A DNA stretch of 64,000 bases from Rhodospirillales bacterium (GCA_014324045.1 JACOMY010000008.1:1-64000), one strand, 5' to 3'; counted from the first letter of the stretch, positions 17,409-27,113 are shown. Numbers and translations are program-made. Notes: generated by a model not told the origin, from the sequence alone.

Positions 17409-18020
17409 ATGACCCGTCTCTCGAAGACCGAAACGCCGCCGCCGTGTGCCTGGCAGCGCATGCTGTCCGGCCGGCGGCTCGACCTCTTAGACCCCTCGCC
17501 GCTCGACATCGAGGTCGAGGACATCGCGCAAGGCCTCTCGCGCGTGGCCCGCTGGAACGGGCAGACCGAGGGGGACTGGGCCTATAGCGTCGCTCAGCAT
17601 TCGCTGCTGGTAGAGGCCATCGTGCGGGAGCTGCGGCCCGGCTACGCTGAGCGTTGGCTCTTGGCAGCCTTGCTGCACGATGCCGCCGAGTATGTGCTAG
17701 GCGACCTGATTACGCCGTTCAAGTTGGCGGTGGGCGCCGACTACAAGAAGCTGGAGACGCGGTTGGGCGAGGCCATCCGCATCCGCTTCGGTATCCCGGC
17801 CAACCTGCCGCAGTACGTCGCCGATACCATCGAGAGGGCCGACAAGGCCTCGGCCTACTTCGAAGCGACAAGGTTAGCGGGCTTCGGCGAGCGCGAGGCC
17901 AGAACCTTCTTCGGACGTCCGCGCGGGATCGCCCTGCCGACGATACGGCCGGTTCCCCCCGATGCGGCCAAGGAAGCCTTCGTTGCGCGCCATGCCAAGC
18001 TGCTGGCGAGGATGACATGA
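17409..18020 (+). CDS. HD-domain phosphohydrolase
   Basis: A 203-residue metal-dependent hydrolase, probably acting on nucleotides or another phosphate ester in the cytoplasm. The HD signature is complete: His in YSVAQHSLLVE, the HD pair in ALLHDAAEYVLGD and Asp in IERADKASAYFE. The N-terminal line RRLDLLDPSPLDIEVEDIA is characteristic of the YfbR-like alphaproteobacterial group. The ATG at 17409 is the best start by family length, but its ribosome site is weak. The last codons overlap hpnB as ATGA, so it is the first gene of the hopanoid operon. A link to hopanoid metabolism is only suggested by this overlap. Confidence 0.8.
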   Translation: MTRLSKTETPPPCAWQRMLSGRRLDLLDPSPLDIEVEDIAQGLSRVARWNGQTEGDWAYSVAQHSLLVEAIVRELRPGYAERWLLAALLHDAAEYVLGDLITPFKLAVGADYKKLETRLGEAIRIRFGIPANLPQYVADTIERADKASAYFEATRLAGFGEREARTFFGRPRGIALPTIRPVPPDAAKEAFVARHAKLLARMT

Positions 18021-19199
18021 TCTGGATCGTCCTGCCCGCTTTGCTGGCCTGGCTCTATCTTCTGACTCTGCACGGTGGCTTCTGGCTGGCACGGCCCAGG
18101 CTGGATGCTCCGCCGCAGCATGGGCCGGCGGCTTGGCCGCGCATCGTGGCGGTCGTGCCGGCGCGCAACGAGGCCGACTTGGTCGCGGAAGCGCTGGAGA
18201 GCCTTGCAACACAGGATTATCCCGGCGCCTTCACGGTCCTGCTGGTCGACGATCACAGCGACGATGCCACGGCGGCCGAGGCGCAGGCGGTGGCCGCCCG
18301 TGCCCCCGGCCGGCTTGAGATCCTGTCTGCCAGAGAACGGCCGCCCGGCTGGACGGGTAAGCTCTGGGCACTGAACTGCGGCACCCAGGCGGCCGCGGCG
18401 GCGCCAGACTTCTGGTGGTTCACCGATGCCGATATCCGCCACGCGCCCGACACCTTGCGCCGCCTGGTGGAGGAGACCGAGCGCGGGCAGAACAGCCAAG
18501 TCTCCTTGATGGTGCGCCTCTCTTGCCGCAAGCGCTTGGGAGAAGCTGCTGATCCCCGCCTTCGTCTTCTTCTTCCAGAAGCTCTACCCTTTCACTTGGG
18601 TCTGCGCCGACCGCCGCGGCACCTCGGCGGCAGCGGGGGGCTGCATGTTGATCCGGGCCGACGACTTAGCGGCGGCCGGCGGTTTGCCGGCTATCAAGCA
18701 CGCCGTGATCGACGACTGCAGCTTGGCCCGCCTGCTACGTCCGGCGGCACGGGCGCAGGGACGGGCGCAGGGACGGGGGCTCTATCTGGGCCTCACCCTC
18801 AAGTCTCACTCGATCCGCTCCTTCGCAGATCTCTGGGAAATCTGGCGGATGGTGGCGCGATCCGCCTACACGCAGCTCCACCATCGGGTTTCTCTTCTGG
18901 TCGGAACCTTAGCCGGGATGGTCTGGCTCTACCTGGCAGCCCCCTTTGCTGTCTTGGCCACCCCTTGGCATCAAAACCTAGTGCTCGCGCTGCTGGCGGG
19001 GGCGACCTGGGCCTTGATGGCGCTGGCCTGGCTGCCCACCTTGCGGTTTTACGGCCTGTCGCCTCTGCGCGGCTTACTCCTGCCTTTGGCGGCTAGCCTC
19101 TACACCGCGATGACTTTTGACTCGGCCCGCAGGCACTGGTTAGGCAAGGGCGCAGCCTGGAAGGGGCGCATCGCTGCCGGCAAGACTCCGGCGGCATAG
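18017..19199 (+). pseudogene. hpnB: Hopanoid-associated glycosyltransferase HpnB, +1 frameshift
   Basis: A family 2 glycosyltransferase found in hopanoid operons; its role is still not settled. The first part (from 18017) holds the N-terminal membrane helix, VVPARNEADLVAEALESL, the nucleotide-sugar motif VLLVDDHSDD and FTDADIRH. At about 18529-18531 one extra A in GCCGCAAGCGCT shifts the frame. In the other frame the protein continues as WEKLLIPAFVFFFQKLYPFT, then GGCMLIRADDL, HAVIDDCSLARLL and C-terminal membrane helices to 19199. Removing one A would restore a protein of 393 residues. The lesion is a single base next to an AA run, so a sequencing error is as likely as a real mutation. Confidence 0.88.
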
Positions 19200-19267
19200 G
19201 GGGCCTCTGCGCCGATGGCAGCGCCGGGGTCTTCCGTGGAGCCGGTGCCTTCGTGGAGGAAGAAGGG

Positions 19268-20164
19268 ATGCCACCTGCCGTGACGGCCGCTAACGGCGAG
19301 GTTCGCCCGCTCGAGACGCCCTCCGGCAAGGGTGCAGGCGACGAAAACTTTCCGGTCGGCTCGCTGCTGATCTCGCGGGAACTGCGCCCGCAGGTGGTCA
19401 GCTATTATGCTTTCGCCCGCGCCATAGACGACATCGCCGACAATCCCGGGCTTGCGGCAGACGAGAAGATTGAACGCCTTACCCGTTTCGCCGAAGCGAT
19501 CCACGGCGGACATGCAGGCGATCCCTCCTTGGCCAAGGCGGAGGCCTGCCGCGCAGCCCTGCTGCTGCGCGGGGTGCCGCTACGCCATGCCAGCGACCTG
19601 ACCGTCGCCTTCGTCCAAGATGCCCGTCAGAACCGTTACGCCGATTGGCAGGATCTACTGGGCTACTGCGAGAATTCGGCCAATCCGGTCGGCCGGTTTC
19701 TGCTGGCTTTGCACGGAACCGAGGCGGCTGCGGCCTATGCCGCCTCCGACGCCCTCTGCACCGCCCTGCAGGTGATCAACCATCTACAAGATTGCGGCGA
19801 CGATTACCGGACCTTGGATCGCGTCTACCTGCCTCAGGACTGGATCGCAGCCGAAGCTGCGGCCAGCGAAGAACTGGGCGCTGCAGCCCTGTCGCCCGGT
19901 CTGCGCTGCGTCCTCGATCGCTGCCTGGACGCCACCGACATGCTGTTGAACGAGGCCAAGAGGCTACCCGCGATGCTGCCCAGCCGGCGCTTGGCACTTG
20001 AAGCCGCCACCATTTACCGCCTGGCCCGGCGTCTAACGGCAGCCTTGCGCGCCCGCGACCCTCTGGCCGAGCGCGTGGCCTTCGGCAAGGGCGCCATGCT
20101 GCTGGCCGGCCTGGGTGCGGTCGGTGCGATGTTCCTAGGCTACGGAGAGGGGTCGCGGACGTGA
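19268..20164 (+). CDS. hpnC: Squalene synthase HpnC (hydroxysqualene-forming pathway)
   Basis: A 298-residue trans-isoprenyl synthase. With HpnD and HpnE it turns two farnesyl diphosphates into squalene: HpnD makes presqualene diphosphate, HpnC makes hydroxysqualene, HpnE reduces it. Visible motifs are the first Asp-rich motif YYAFARAIDDIADNPG and the second, QVINHLQDCGDDYRTLDRVY. The ATG at 19268 has GGAGGA 7 bases upstream; an in-frame GTG at 19253 is less likely. The end overlaps hpnD. It starts 68 bases after the broken hpnB. Confidence 0.93.
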   Translation: MPPAVTAANGEVRPLETPSGKGAGDENFPVGSLLISRELRPQVVSYYAFARAIDDIADNPGLAADEKIERLTRFAEAIHGGHAGDPSLAKAEACRAALLLRGVPLRHASDLTVAFVQDARQNRYADWQDLLGYCENSANPVGRFLLALHGTEAAAAYAASDALCTALQVINHLQDCGDDYRTLDRVYLPQDWIAAEAAASEELGAAALSPGLRCVLDRCLDATDMLLNEAKRLPAMLPSRRLALEAATIYRLARRLTAALRARDPLAERVAFGKGAMLLAGLGAVGAMFLGYGEGSRT

Positions 20165-21033
20165 TGACCTTGGAACAGTCATCCGTGCCGCTGACGAAGG
20201 GCGCTGCCCAAGCCCATGTCGCCAAGGTTGTTGCCAGGTCCAGCACCTCTTTTCTTTCCGGCATGCGGGTGCTGCCCAAGCCACGCCGGGAGGCTATGTT
20301 CGCAATCTACGCCTTTTGCCGCGAGGTCGACGACATCGCCGACGAACCGGCACCGCTGGAGGAGAAGCTGGCCGGTCTGGGGGCCTGGCGCGCGGAGATT
20401 GACGCGCTCTACCGAGGCCGGCCGACGCGCCTGACGAGCAAGGCGCTGGAGGGGCCCATCGCCGCTTTCGGGCTGCCGGAGGCCGAGTTTCTGGCCGTCA
20501 TCGACGGTATGGAGATGGATGCCCGCGGCCCCGTCGTAGCGCCGGACTTTGCCACCCTGCAGCTCTATTGCCGGCGCGTGGCAGGGGCGGTCGGCATGCT
20601 CTCGATCCGCTGCTTCGGCGCCTCCGGACCTCTGGCCGAGGAGCTGGCCGTCGTCCTGGGAAAGGGGTTGCAGCTGACCAACATCCTGCGCGACCTAACG
20701 GAGGATGCGGCCGACGGACGTCTCTATCTGCCGCTGGAGGCGCTGACGGCCGGCGGCATCGAGGCGCGCGACCCGGCGGGCGTGCTGGCCGACCCCGGTT
20801 TGCCCAAAGCTTGCGCTTGGCTGGCCGGCTTGGCCCATCGACGCCTAAACCGCAGCCGTGAGATCATGAAGCGCCTGCCACGCCGGACCATCCGTCCCGC
20901 GCTGCTAATGCAGGCGGTCTACGAGAAGACCCTGGAACGGTTGGAGAACCGCGGCTGGGCGGTCTTAGAGCCACGGGTCCGGCTGTCCAAGGCTAGCAAG
21001 ATCGCCGTTCTGCTCCGGCATGGCCTCTTCTAG
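20164..21033 (+). CDS. hpnD: Presqualene diphosphate synthase HpnD
   Basis: A 289-residue prenyltransferase that condenses two farnesyl diphosphates to presqualene diphosphate. Both Asp-rich motifs are seen: FAIYAFCREVDDIADEP and LTNILRDLTEDAADGRLYLP. The ATG at 20164 overlaps the hpnC stop as TGATG; a GTG one codon earlier is possible. The 3' end overlaps hpnE by 14 bases. The overlap chain from the HD gene through hpnE points to one transcript. Confidence 0.93.
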   Translation: MTLEQSSVPLTKGAAQAHVAKVVARSSTSFLSGMRVLPKPRREAMFAIYAFCREVDDIADEPAPLEEKLAGLGAWRAEIDALYRGRPTRLTSKALEGPIAAFGLPEAEFLAVIDGMEMDARGPVVAPDFATLQLYCRRVAGAVGMLSIRCFGASGPLAEELAVVLGKGLQLTNILRDLTEDAADGRLYLPLEALTAGGIEARDPAGVLADPGLPKACAWLAGLAHRRLNRSREIMKRLPRRTIRPALLMQAVYEKTLERLENRGWAVLEPRVRLSKASKIAVLLRHGLF

Positions 21034-22348
21034 CCTCGTGGGAACGTACGCCCTAATGCATGCCCCAATGCATGCCCATGTAGTGGGGGCCGGACTGGCG
21101 GGGCTGTCGGCAGCTCTGCGCTTGGCGGAACGCGGCTACGCGGTGCAACTCTACGAAGCCGCACCGCAGGCCGGCGGCCGTTGCCGCAGTTACTTCGACA
21201 AGAGACTCGGCGTCACCCTGGACAACGGCAACCATCTGGTACTCTCGGGCAATCGAGCAACCTATGAGTATCTTGCCGCAATCGGGGCCGGCGACCAGCT
21301 GGTCGGTCCGGAGGACGCCAACTTCCCTTTCTACGATCTGGAACGCGGGCAAGGCTTCACCCTGACCGTCAATCGCGGCCGCTTGCCCTGGTGGCTGTTG
21401 CGGGCTGCCACACGCATTCCTGGAACCCGGGCGCCGGACTATCTGCGTGCCTACCGCCTGCGCCGCGCCGGAGCGGAGGCCTCGGTGGCCGATTGTCTAC
21501 CCGAACGCGACTCGCTCTGGCGCGGATTCTTCCAACCGCTGACCGTGGCTGCCTTAAACACCCAGCCGCACGAGGCCAGTGCGCGGCTACTCTGGCGGAT
21601 TCTTGCGGAGACCTTCTTGAAGGGCGGAGCGGCCTGCAAGCCGCGTATAGCCAAACAGTCCTTAGCGGCAACCTTTGTCGAGCCGGCGCTCGCCAAGATT
21701 GCGACTCTGGGTGCGCGTGTGCGCTTTGGGGCACGTTTACGGCGAATAGACTGTGGCCAAACTGCAGCAGAGAGACTCTTTTTCGATCGGGAGGTTGTGA
21801 GCCTCGGCCCTTCCGATCTAGTGATCTTGGCCTTGCCCCCCTGGAATCTGGCTGGTCTCCTGCCCCTGTCCGATCCGGGTCTGGAGCCGCGTCCGATCGT
21901 CAACGCCCACTTCTGCCTTCCCGGCGATGCGCCGCTACCGCCGGAGCAACCGATCTTGGGACTCTTGGGGGGAACCGCCGAATGGGTCTTCGCAAGGGGG
22001 CCTGTGGTCAGTCTCACTGTCAGCGCTGCTGAGTCTTTGGATGCTGTTTCGCAAGGGAAATTGGCTGCGCGCCTGTGGCAAGATACGGCGCGCGCCCTGG
22101 GGTTGAGTGAGCGAGGGTCGAACCAGTCTGCAATGCCGAAAATCCGTATTGTCCGAGAGAAGCGGGCGACCTTCGCCGCCACGCCGGACGCGGAGGCTCG
22201 CCGCCCGGGTCCCCTGACCCGCTGGTCTAACTTGCGGCTTGCCGGCGATTGGACCGACACGGGTCTGCCTGCAACCATCGAGGGAGCGATCCGCTCCGGA
22301 GTCAAGGCTGCAAGTGCGAAAGGCGCTTGTCGAACTGCCAGTGCTTGA
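21020..22348 (+). CDS. hpnE: Hydroxysqualene dehydroxylase HpnE
   Basis: A 442-residue FAD amine-oxidase-family enzyme that completes squalene formation. The dinucleotide fold is at residues 20-50 (VVGAGLAGLSAALRLAERGY, then YEAAPQAGGRCRSY) and the C-terminal FAD motif is LRLAGDWTDTGLPATIEGA. The start at 21020 lies in the end of hpnD. Two later in-frame ATGs (21056, 21068) would also leave the whole FAD fold intact, so the true start is uncertain by up to 16 residues. Confidence 0.9.
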   Translation: MASSSLVGTYALMHAPMHAHVVGAGLAGLSAALRLAERGYAVQLYEAAPQAGGRCRSYFDKRLGVTLDNGNHLVLSGNRATYEYLAAIGAGDQLVGPEDANFPFYDLERGQGFTLTVNRGRLPWWLLRAATRIPGTRAPDYLRAYRLRRAGAEASVADCLPERDSLWRGFFQPLTVAALNTQPHEASARLLWRILAETFLKGGAACKPRIAKQSLAATFVEPALAKIATLGARVRFGARLRRIDCGQTAAERLFFDREVVSLGPSDLVILALPPWNLAGLLPLSDPGLEPRPIVNAHFCLPGDAPLPPEQPILGLLGGTAEWVFARGPVVSLTVSAAESLDAVSQGKLAARLWQDTARALGLSERGSNQSAMPKIRIVREKRATFAATPDAEARRPGPLTRWSNLRLAGDWTDTGLPATIEGAIRSGVKAASAKGACRTASA

Positions 22349-22411
22349 GTAGCGTGGCCTCAAGTAGTGTGGCATGATTTGAACACTGTTTTTTGGGCTT
22401 GTGAAGATACG

Positions 22412-24352
22412 ATGGACCTGTCTCTGGAACTGAGGCGTCACCGAGATGTAGAAGAGGCGATATCCGATGCTGGGCGGTCCCTGAAAGACCTTCAGCAACC
22501 GGACGGACACTGGGTGTTCGAGTTTGAGGCCGACGCGACCATTCCGTCCGAGTACATCTTGATGCGGCACTTCCTGGGAAACATTGAAGAGCCGGGATAC
22601 GATGCGCTGGAGAAGAAATTGGCCATCTATCTGCGCCGCGTTCAAGGCGATCACGGTGGCTGGCCGCTGTTCAGGGACGGCGACTTCAACATCTCGGCCA
22701 GCGTGAAGGCCTACTGGGCCTTGAAGCTGGCCGGCGACGATATCGATGCGCCGCATATGGCCCGCGCCCGCGCCGCCATCCTGGCGCATGGCGGCGCACA
22801 GACGACCAATGTCTTCACCCGCATCGCAATGGCGTTGTTCGGCGCCATTCCCTGGCGGGCGGTGCCTTTCATGCCGGTCGAGATCATGATCTTCCCGACC
22901 TGGTTCCCCTTTCATCTGGAGAAGGTGTCCTACTGGTCGCGCACTGTCATCGTCCCCCTATTGATCCTGATGCATCTGCGCCCGCAGGCAGTCAATCCGC
23001 ACGGCGTCAAAATCGACGAGCTTTTCCCCGATCATCCCAACCGCCTGCGCTACCGCATGAACGCGACAGGGACGCCGCTGGGTGCCTTCTTCGCCGGTCT
23101 CGATGCGGTGGTGCGCCGGATCTTTCCGTTGTTGCCGCGCGGTTGGAAGCGACGTTCGATGACCCGGGCAGTCGAATTCGTCACGCTGCGCCTGAATGGC
23201 GAGGACGGTCTGGGCGGCATTTTCCCAGCCATGGTCGGTGTGGTGATGGCTTTCCACGCCTTGGGCTACCGGCGCGATCATCCGGACTTCGTCACCGCCT
23301 ACGGCGCGGTCGAAAGGCTGCTGAAGGACCATGGCGACTACGCCTACTGCCAGCCCTGCCTCTCGCCGGTATGGGATACCTGTCTAGCCTGCCATGCTAT
23401 GCTGGAGGCTGGCGAAGACCCGCTGGATCGCTGCCTGACGGCTGCCTTCGATTGGCTCTTGGACCGCGAGATTACCAACTTCAAGGGCGACTGGGCCTGG
23501 CGCCGGCCCGACTTGGCGCCCTCAGGCTGGGCTTTCCAGTATCGCAACGACCACTATCCCGACGTCGACGATACGGCAGTCGTGGTGATGGCGATGAATC
23601 GCGCCAACGATCACCGCTACCGGCCGGCGATCGAACGGGCCGCCACCTGGATCTGCGGCATGCAGTCGAAGAACGGCGGTTGGGGGTCTTTCGATGCAGA
23701 CAACACGCATTACTATCTGAACCACATCCCCTTCGCCGATCACGGGGCCTTGTTGGACTCGCCGACGGTGGATGTCTCCGCGCGCTGCCTTTCCATGTTG
23801 GCGCAGATCGGTTACGAACGCGACCATCCTGTGGTCGTCAAGGCGATTACCTACCTTAAGAGTGAGCAGGAGCAGGAGGGTTCCTGGTTCGGGCGTTGGG
23901 GCACCAACTACGTCTACGGCACCTGGTCGGCGCTGAGCGCGTTGAATGCCGCTGGCGAGGATATGCGCCAACCCTACATCCGGAAGGCGGTGGCCTGGCT
24001 CAAGGGTTTCCAGCAGAGCGACGGCGGTTGGGGCGAGGACGGCGCCACCTATTGGCAAGAGCGGCGCGGCGAGGTTAAGGGCTCCACGCCATCGCAGACC
24101 GCTTGGGCCTTGCTGGGGCTGATGGCGGCCGGCGATGTGGATTCGCCCGAGGTTGCTCGGGGGATCGACTACCTGCTGACTGCACCCCGCCAGGGTGCCA
24201 GGTGGAACGAGGATCTCTACACCGGCGTCGGCTTCCCGCGAGTCTTCTATCTGCGCTACCATGGCTACAGCGCTTACTTCCCGATTTGGGCTTTGGCGCG
24301 CTATCGCAATCTGAAGCAAGGCAACAGCAAGCTGTCGGCCTGGGGTCTCTAG
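22412..24352 (+). CDS. shc: Squalene-hopene cyclase
   Basis: A 646-residue class II terpene cyclase, a monotopic membrane enzyme that folds squalene to hopene or hopanol. The catalytic acid motif DVDDTAV is at residues 384-390. Several QW repeats are visible (for example QSKNGGWGSFDADN and QQSDGGWGEDG), as is the WGTNYVYGTWSAL region. Length is normal for the family. The ATG at 22412 has only a weak ribosome site; it lies 63 bases after hpnE. An inverted repeat, GCGCATTC-AA-GAATGCGC, begins three bases after the stop at 24355-24372 and could weaken read-through. Confidence 0.95.
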   Translation: MDLSLELRRHRDVEEAISDAGRSLKDLQQPDGHWVFEFEADATIPSEYILMRHFLGNIEEPGYDALEKKLAIYLRRVQGDHGGWPLFRDGDFNISASVKAYWALKLAGDDIDAPHMARARAAILAHGGAQTTNVFTRIAMALFGAIPWRAVPFMPVEIMIFPTWFPFHLEKVSYWSRTVIVPLLILMHLRPQAVNPHGVKIDELFPDHPNRLRYRMNATGTPLGAFFAGLDAVVRRIFPLLPRGWKRRSMTRAVEFVTLRLNGEDGLGGIFPAMVGVVMAFHALGYRRDHPDFVTAYGAVERLLKDHGDYAYCQPCLSPVWDTCLACHAMLEAGEDPLDRCLTAAFDWLLDREITNFKGDWAWRRPDLAPSGWAFQYRNDHYPDVDDTAVVVMAMNRANDHRYRPAIERAATWICGMQSKNGGWGSFDADNTHYYLNHIPFADHGALLDSPTVDVSARCLSMLAQIGYERDHPVVVKAITYLKSEQEQEGSWFGRWGTNYVYGTWSALSALNAAGEDMRQPYIRKAVAWLKGFQQSDGGWGEDGATYWQERRGEVKGSTPSQTAWALLGLMAAGDVDSPEVARGIDYLLTAPRQGARWNEDLYTGVGFPRVFYLRYHGYSAYFPIWALARYRNLKQGNSKLSAWGL

Positions 24353-24433
24353 TGGCGCATTCAAGAATGCGCGGCAGCAACCCTCACCCCCCATCCGGCT
24401 TATTCTCAAACCTGCTGCTCTAAGGACTCCACC

Positions 24434-25132
24434 GTGGCCATCGGGATTGTCGCTGGCCTCAAGAGCGAGGCGCGCCTGCTGGACTCTCTGCAAAAGAGCG
24501 GACAGGTTTGTGTCGCGCTGTCCGGTGCCGACTCGGGTCGCGCAGCCCGTGCCGCCGAGGGCTTGGCCTCTCACGGCGTCAGCGCCTTGCTGTCCTTCGG
24601 CCTCTGCGGAGCCTTGGCGCCTTCCGTCGCAGTTGGCGATCTGGTCCTGCCGGCCGCAGTGCGCGACGAGCAAGGCCAGTCATGGCCTTGCGATCCGGCT
24701 TGGTATGCAGCTTTTCTGAAGGCCTTGTGCAGTCTGCAGCTGCACACCCCGCATCGGGGTGCCGTTCTGGAGGGAGCAATTCTGGGCGCAGACCGGGTTG
24801 TGGCCGCTGCCTCCGACAAAGCAGAACTGGGGCGCCGCTTCGATGCCAAGGCTGTGGATATGGAGAGCCACGCCGTGGCGGCGGCGGCGCAGGCGGCGGG
24901 CCTGCCCTTCCTGGTGGTCAGGGCCTGTTCGGATCGGGTCGATCGGACGCTTCCGCCGGTAGCCTTGCGGGCAACCGCGCCCGGCGGCGGGCTACGCTTG
25001 CTGCCGGTCCTGGTATCCTTGGCGCGGCATCCACGGCAGTTGCCTCATCTCATGGAACTGAGGCGTGGCACCAAGGCCGCTCTGGCGGCCTTGGCCCCTG
25101 TGGTTGGCGCCTTTCCAAGGGAGCGCGGTTAG
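24434..25132 (+). CDS. hpnG: Adenosylhopane nucleosidase / hopanoid phosphorylase HpnG
   Basis: A 232-residue member of the purine nucleoside phosphorylase/MTAN family. It removes adenine from adenosylhopane, on the way to bacteriohopanetetrol side chains. Typical features are SFGLCGALAPSVAVGDLVLP and the catalytic and substrate-binding VDMESHAVAAAAQAAGLPF followed by VRACSD. The start is GTG at 24434 with AAGGA about 7 bases upstream. Its last four bases overlap the end of the convergent hpnH gene. Confidence 0.9.
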   Translation: MAIGIVAGLKSEARLLDSLQKSGQVCVALSGADSGRAARAAEGLASHGVSALLSFGLCGALAPSVAVGDLVLPAAVRDEQGQSWPCDPAWYAAFLKALCSLQLHTPHRGAVLEGAILGADRVVAAASDKAELGRRFDAKAVDMESHAVAAAAQAAGLPFLVVRACSDRVDRTLPPVALRATAPGGGLRLLPVLVSLARHPRQLPHLMELRRGTKAALAALAPVVGAFPRERG

Positions 25133-26310
25133 CACTCGGCGGCAGCCTGCTTATTTGGCTTGTCCCCGGGACGGCCGGGGCCGCCCTTGGCATGAATCTC
25201 CTGCACCTCGCCGTCGACGAGGCGGTCGAAGACGAACTCCGCCGGACGCTGCTTGTCGAGCGGGATTTCCTTTGCCATCGCTCCTTCGGTACGGATGCCG
25301 CCGAGGGCCACCTTCAGGGCCTTCAAGGGGTGGCGTACCGTGTCCTCGACGGCGGTGCCCTCATAGCCGCAGTGTACCATACAGTCGGCGCACTTCTCGT
25401 AATTGCCGGTGCCATAGGAATCCCAATGAGTGCTCTCCATCAACTCCCCGAAGCTTTTGGCGTAGCCTTCGTTCAGCAGATAGCAAGGGCGCTGCCAGCC
25501 GAAGACGTTGCGGGTCGGGTTAGACCAAGGGGTGCAGCGGTACGCTTGGTTCCCGGCCAGGAAATCCAGGAACAGGCTCGACTGGGAAAACTGCCAGTCC
25601 TTCTTCTGTTTGGCGCGTTCCTTACCCAAGCGGAAGAGATCGCGAAAGAGGTTCTTGGTGTTCTCCCGGTTGAGAAAGTGCTGTTGGCTGGGCGCGCGCT
25701 CGTAGGCATAGCCGGGCGAGATGGTGACCCCCTCAACTCCTAGATCGCGGGCGAAGTCCATGAACTCCGCGATCTTCTCGGCCTCGGCATTGTTGAAGAG
25801 CGTGCAGTTAAGGTTGACGCGGAAGCCACGGTCACGGGCTGCCTTGATCGCCTTCACCGCTTTCTTGAAGACACCCTTTTGCGCCACCGCCTCGTCGTGC
25901 TCTTCCTCCAAGCCGTCGAGGTGGATGGAAAAGGTGAGATAGGGCGTCGGCGTAAACTCATCCAAGCGCTTTTCCAACAGCAGGGCGTTGGTACAGAGAT
26001 AGACGAAGCGCTTGCGGGCCACTAGTTCCTTGACGATGGTCGGCATCTGCCGGTGAATCAGCGGCTCGCCGCCCGGGATGGAAACGATCGGTGCCCCGCA
26101 TTCCTCAGCTGCCTCGATACACTCCTCGACGGAAAGCCGGCGATTGAGGATGGCCTTGGGGTAGTCGATCTTGCCGCAACCGGGGCAGGCCAGGTTGCAA
26201 CGAAACAGAGGTTCCAACATCAAGACCAGCGGATAGCGGCGATTGCCCTTCAGACGCTGCTTCATGATATAAGCGCCGACGCGGAGCTGTTGAATGACGG
26301 GGACAGCCAC
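25129..26310 (-). CDS. hpnH: Adenosyl-hopene transferase HpnH (radical SAM)
   Basis: A 393-residue radical SAM enzyme that adds the 5'-deoxyadenosyl group to diploptene, the first step of hopanoid side-chain extension. The cluster motif is C38-x3-C42-x2-C45 (RCNLACPGCGK), followed by the GGEPLIH glycine motif. A C-terminal SPASM-like Cys set is visible (CADCMVHCGYEG). I chose GTG at 26310 because the family starts with MAVPxxQQ, and GAGGAG lies upstream; GTG at 26322 would put that site at zero distance. It is transcribed toward hpnG, unlike the common same-strand order, and diverges from hpnM. Confidence 0.93.
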   Translation of the reverse strand: MAVPVIQQLRVGAYIMKQRLKGNRRYPLVLMLEPLFRCNLACPGCGKIDYPKAILNRRLSVEECIEAAEECGAPIVSIPGGEPLIHRQMPTIVKELVARKRFVYLCTNALLLEKRLDEFTPTPYLTFSIHLDGLEEEHDEAVAQKGVFKKAVKAIKAARDRGFRVNLNCTLFNNAEAEKIAEFMDFARDLGVEGVTISPGYAYERAPSQQHFLNRENTKNLFRDLFRLGKERAKQKKDWQFSQSSLFLDFLAGNQAYRCTPWSNPTRNVFGWQRPCYLLNEGYAKSFGELMESTHWDSYGTGNYEKCADCMVHCGYEGTAVEDTVRHPLKALKVALGGIRTEGAMAKEIPLDKQRPAEFVFDRLVDGEVQEIHAKGGPGRPGDKPNKQAAAEC

Positions 26311-26495
26311 GATAAGGGGCACTCCTCAAGGACTTTTTCCAACGCACAAGGGCCATGTGTGAGGCCTGCGCGCAGGTACAAGACTTGCTTGCTGCGTTTC
26401 ACATCGATGCCCATGCTTAGGGCGCAATGCCCAACGGCAAATTTTGCTGCCATGCAGATTGCGGCGCTGTCAAAGCAGAAAGGGGGATCAGAACC

Positions 26496-27113
26496 GTGCG
26501 CAAGCTGCTATTGCCGATTTTCCTGGTGAGCGTGTTGTTTTTGCTGCCCTTTGCGGCTGTGCGGAGCACCGGGGAGGGGCCGGGTGCCGCAGTGGAAAGC
26601 CTGAACGCGGCGATTCTCCAAGCCCTGCACAGTCCCGCTGCCAGCGACTTCAAGACGCGCGTTGCCATCTTGCGGCCTTTGATGGTCGAGACCTTCGACT
26701 ATCCCTTCATGGCGCGGATCGCCGCGGGGCGCTTCTGGAAGGACTTCAGTCCCGAACAGCAGGAACGCTACGTGATGCTCTTCTCAGACCTGGCTATCGA
26801 CGTTGCCGCTAGCCGCTTCAAGACGCAGCCCAGCGCCCGCCTCACCGTCACCGGCGGCCGCGACGGACCGCGCGGTACCAAGCTGGTAGAGACTACGCTA
26901 ACCCTGCCTGACAAGACGCCGCGGGTGATCTCATACCTCATGCGCGAAGACGACAATGACCGCTGGCGGGCAATCGATATTTTCTTCGAGTCGCGGATAA
27001 GCGAGCTTTCGACCAAGCGCTCCGAATACACCTCGACCCTGGAGCGCGATGGAATTCCCGCTTTCCTTGCTACCCTTCAGAACAAGCAGGACAGCTATCG
27101 AGCAGAGGATTAG
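26496..27113 (+). CDS. hpnM: Hopanoid-associated MlaC-like protein HpnM
   Basis: A 205-residue exported protein of the MlaC/Ttg2D type, a family of periplasmic lipid carriers. The GTG at 26496 has AGGGGGA 9 bases upstream and begins a signal peptide (VRKLLLPIFLVSVLFLLPF). The body shows FDYPFMARIAAGRFWKDFSPEQQERY and the RWRAIDIFFESRISELSTKRSEYTS region typical of HpnM. It probably moves hopanoids toward the outer membrane with HpnN, which is not in this window. The stop codon lies at the start of a duplicated segment (27108 onward). Confidence 0.88.
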   Translation: MRKLLLPIFLVSVLFLLPFAAVRSTGEGPGAAVESLNAAILQALHSPAASDFKTRVAILRPLMVETFDYPFMARIAAGRFWKDFSPEQQERYVMLFSDLAIDVAASRFKTQPSARLTVTGGRDGPRGTKLVETTLTLPDKTPRVISYLMREDDNDRWRAIDIFFESRISELSTKRSEYTSTLERDGIPAFLATLQNKQDSYRAED

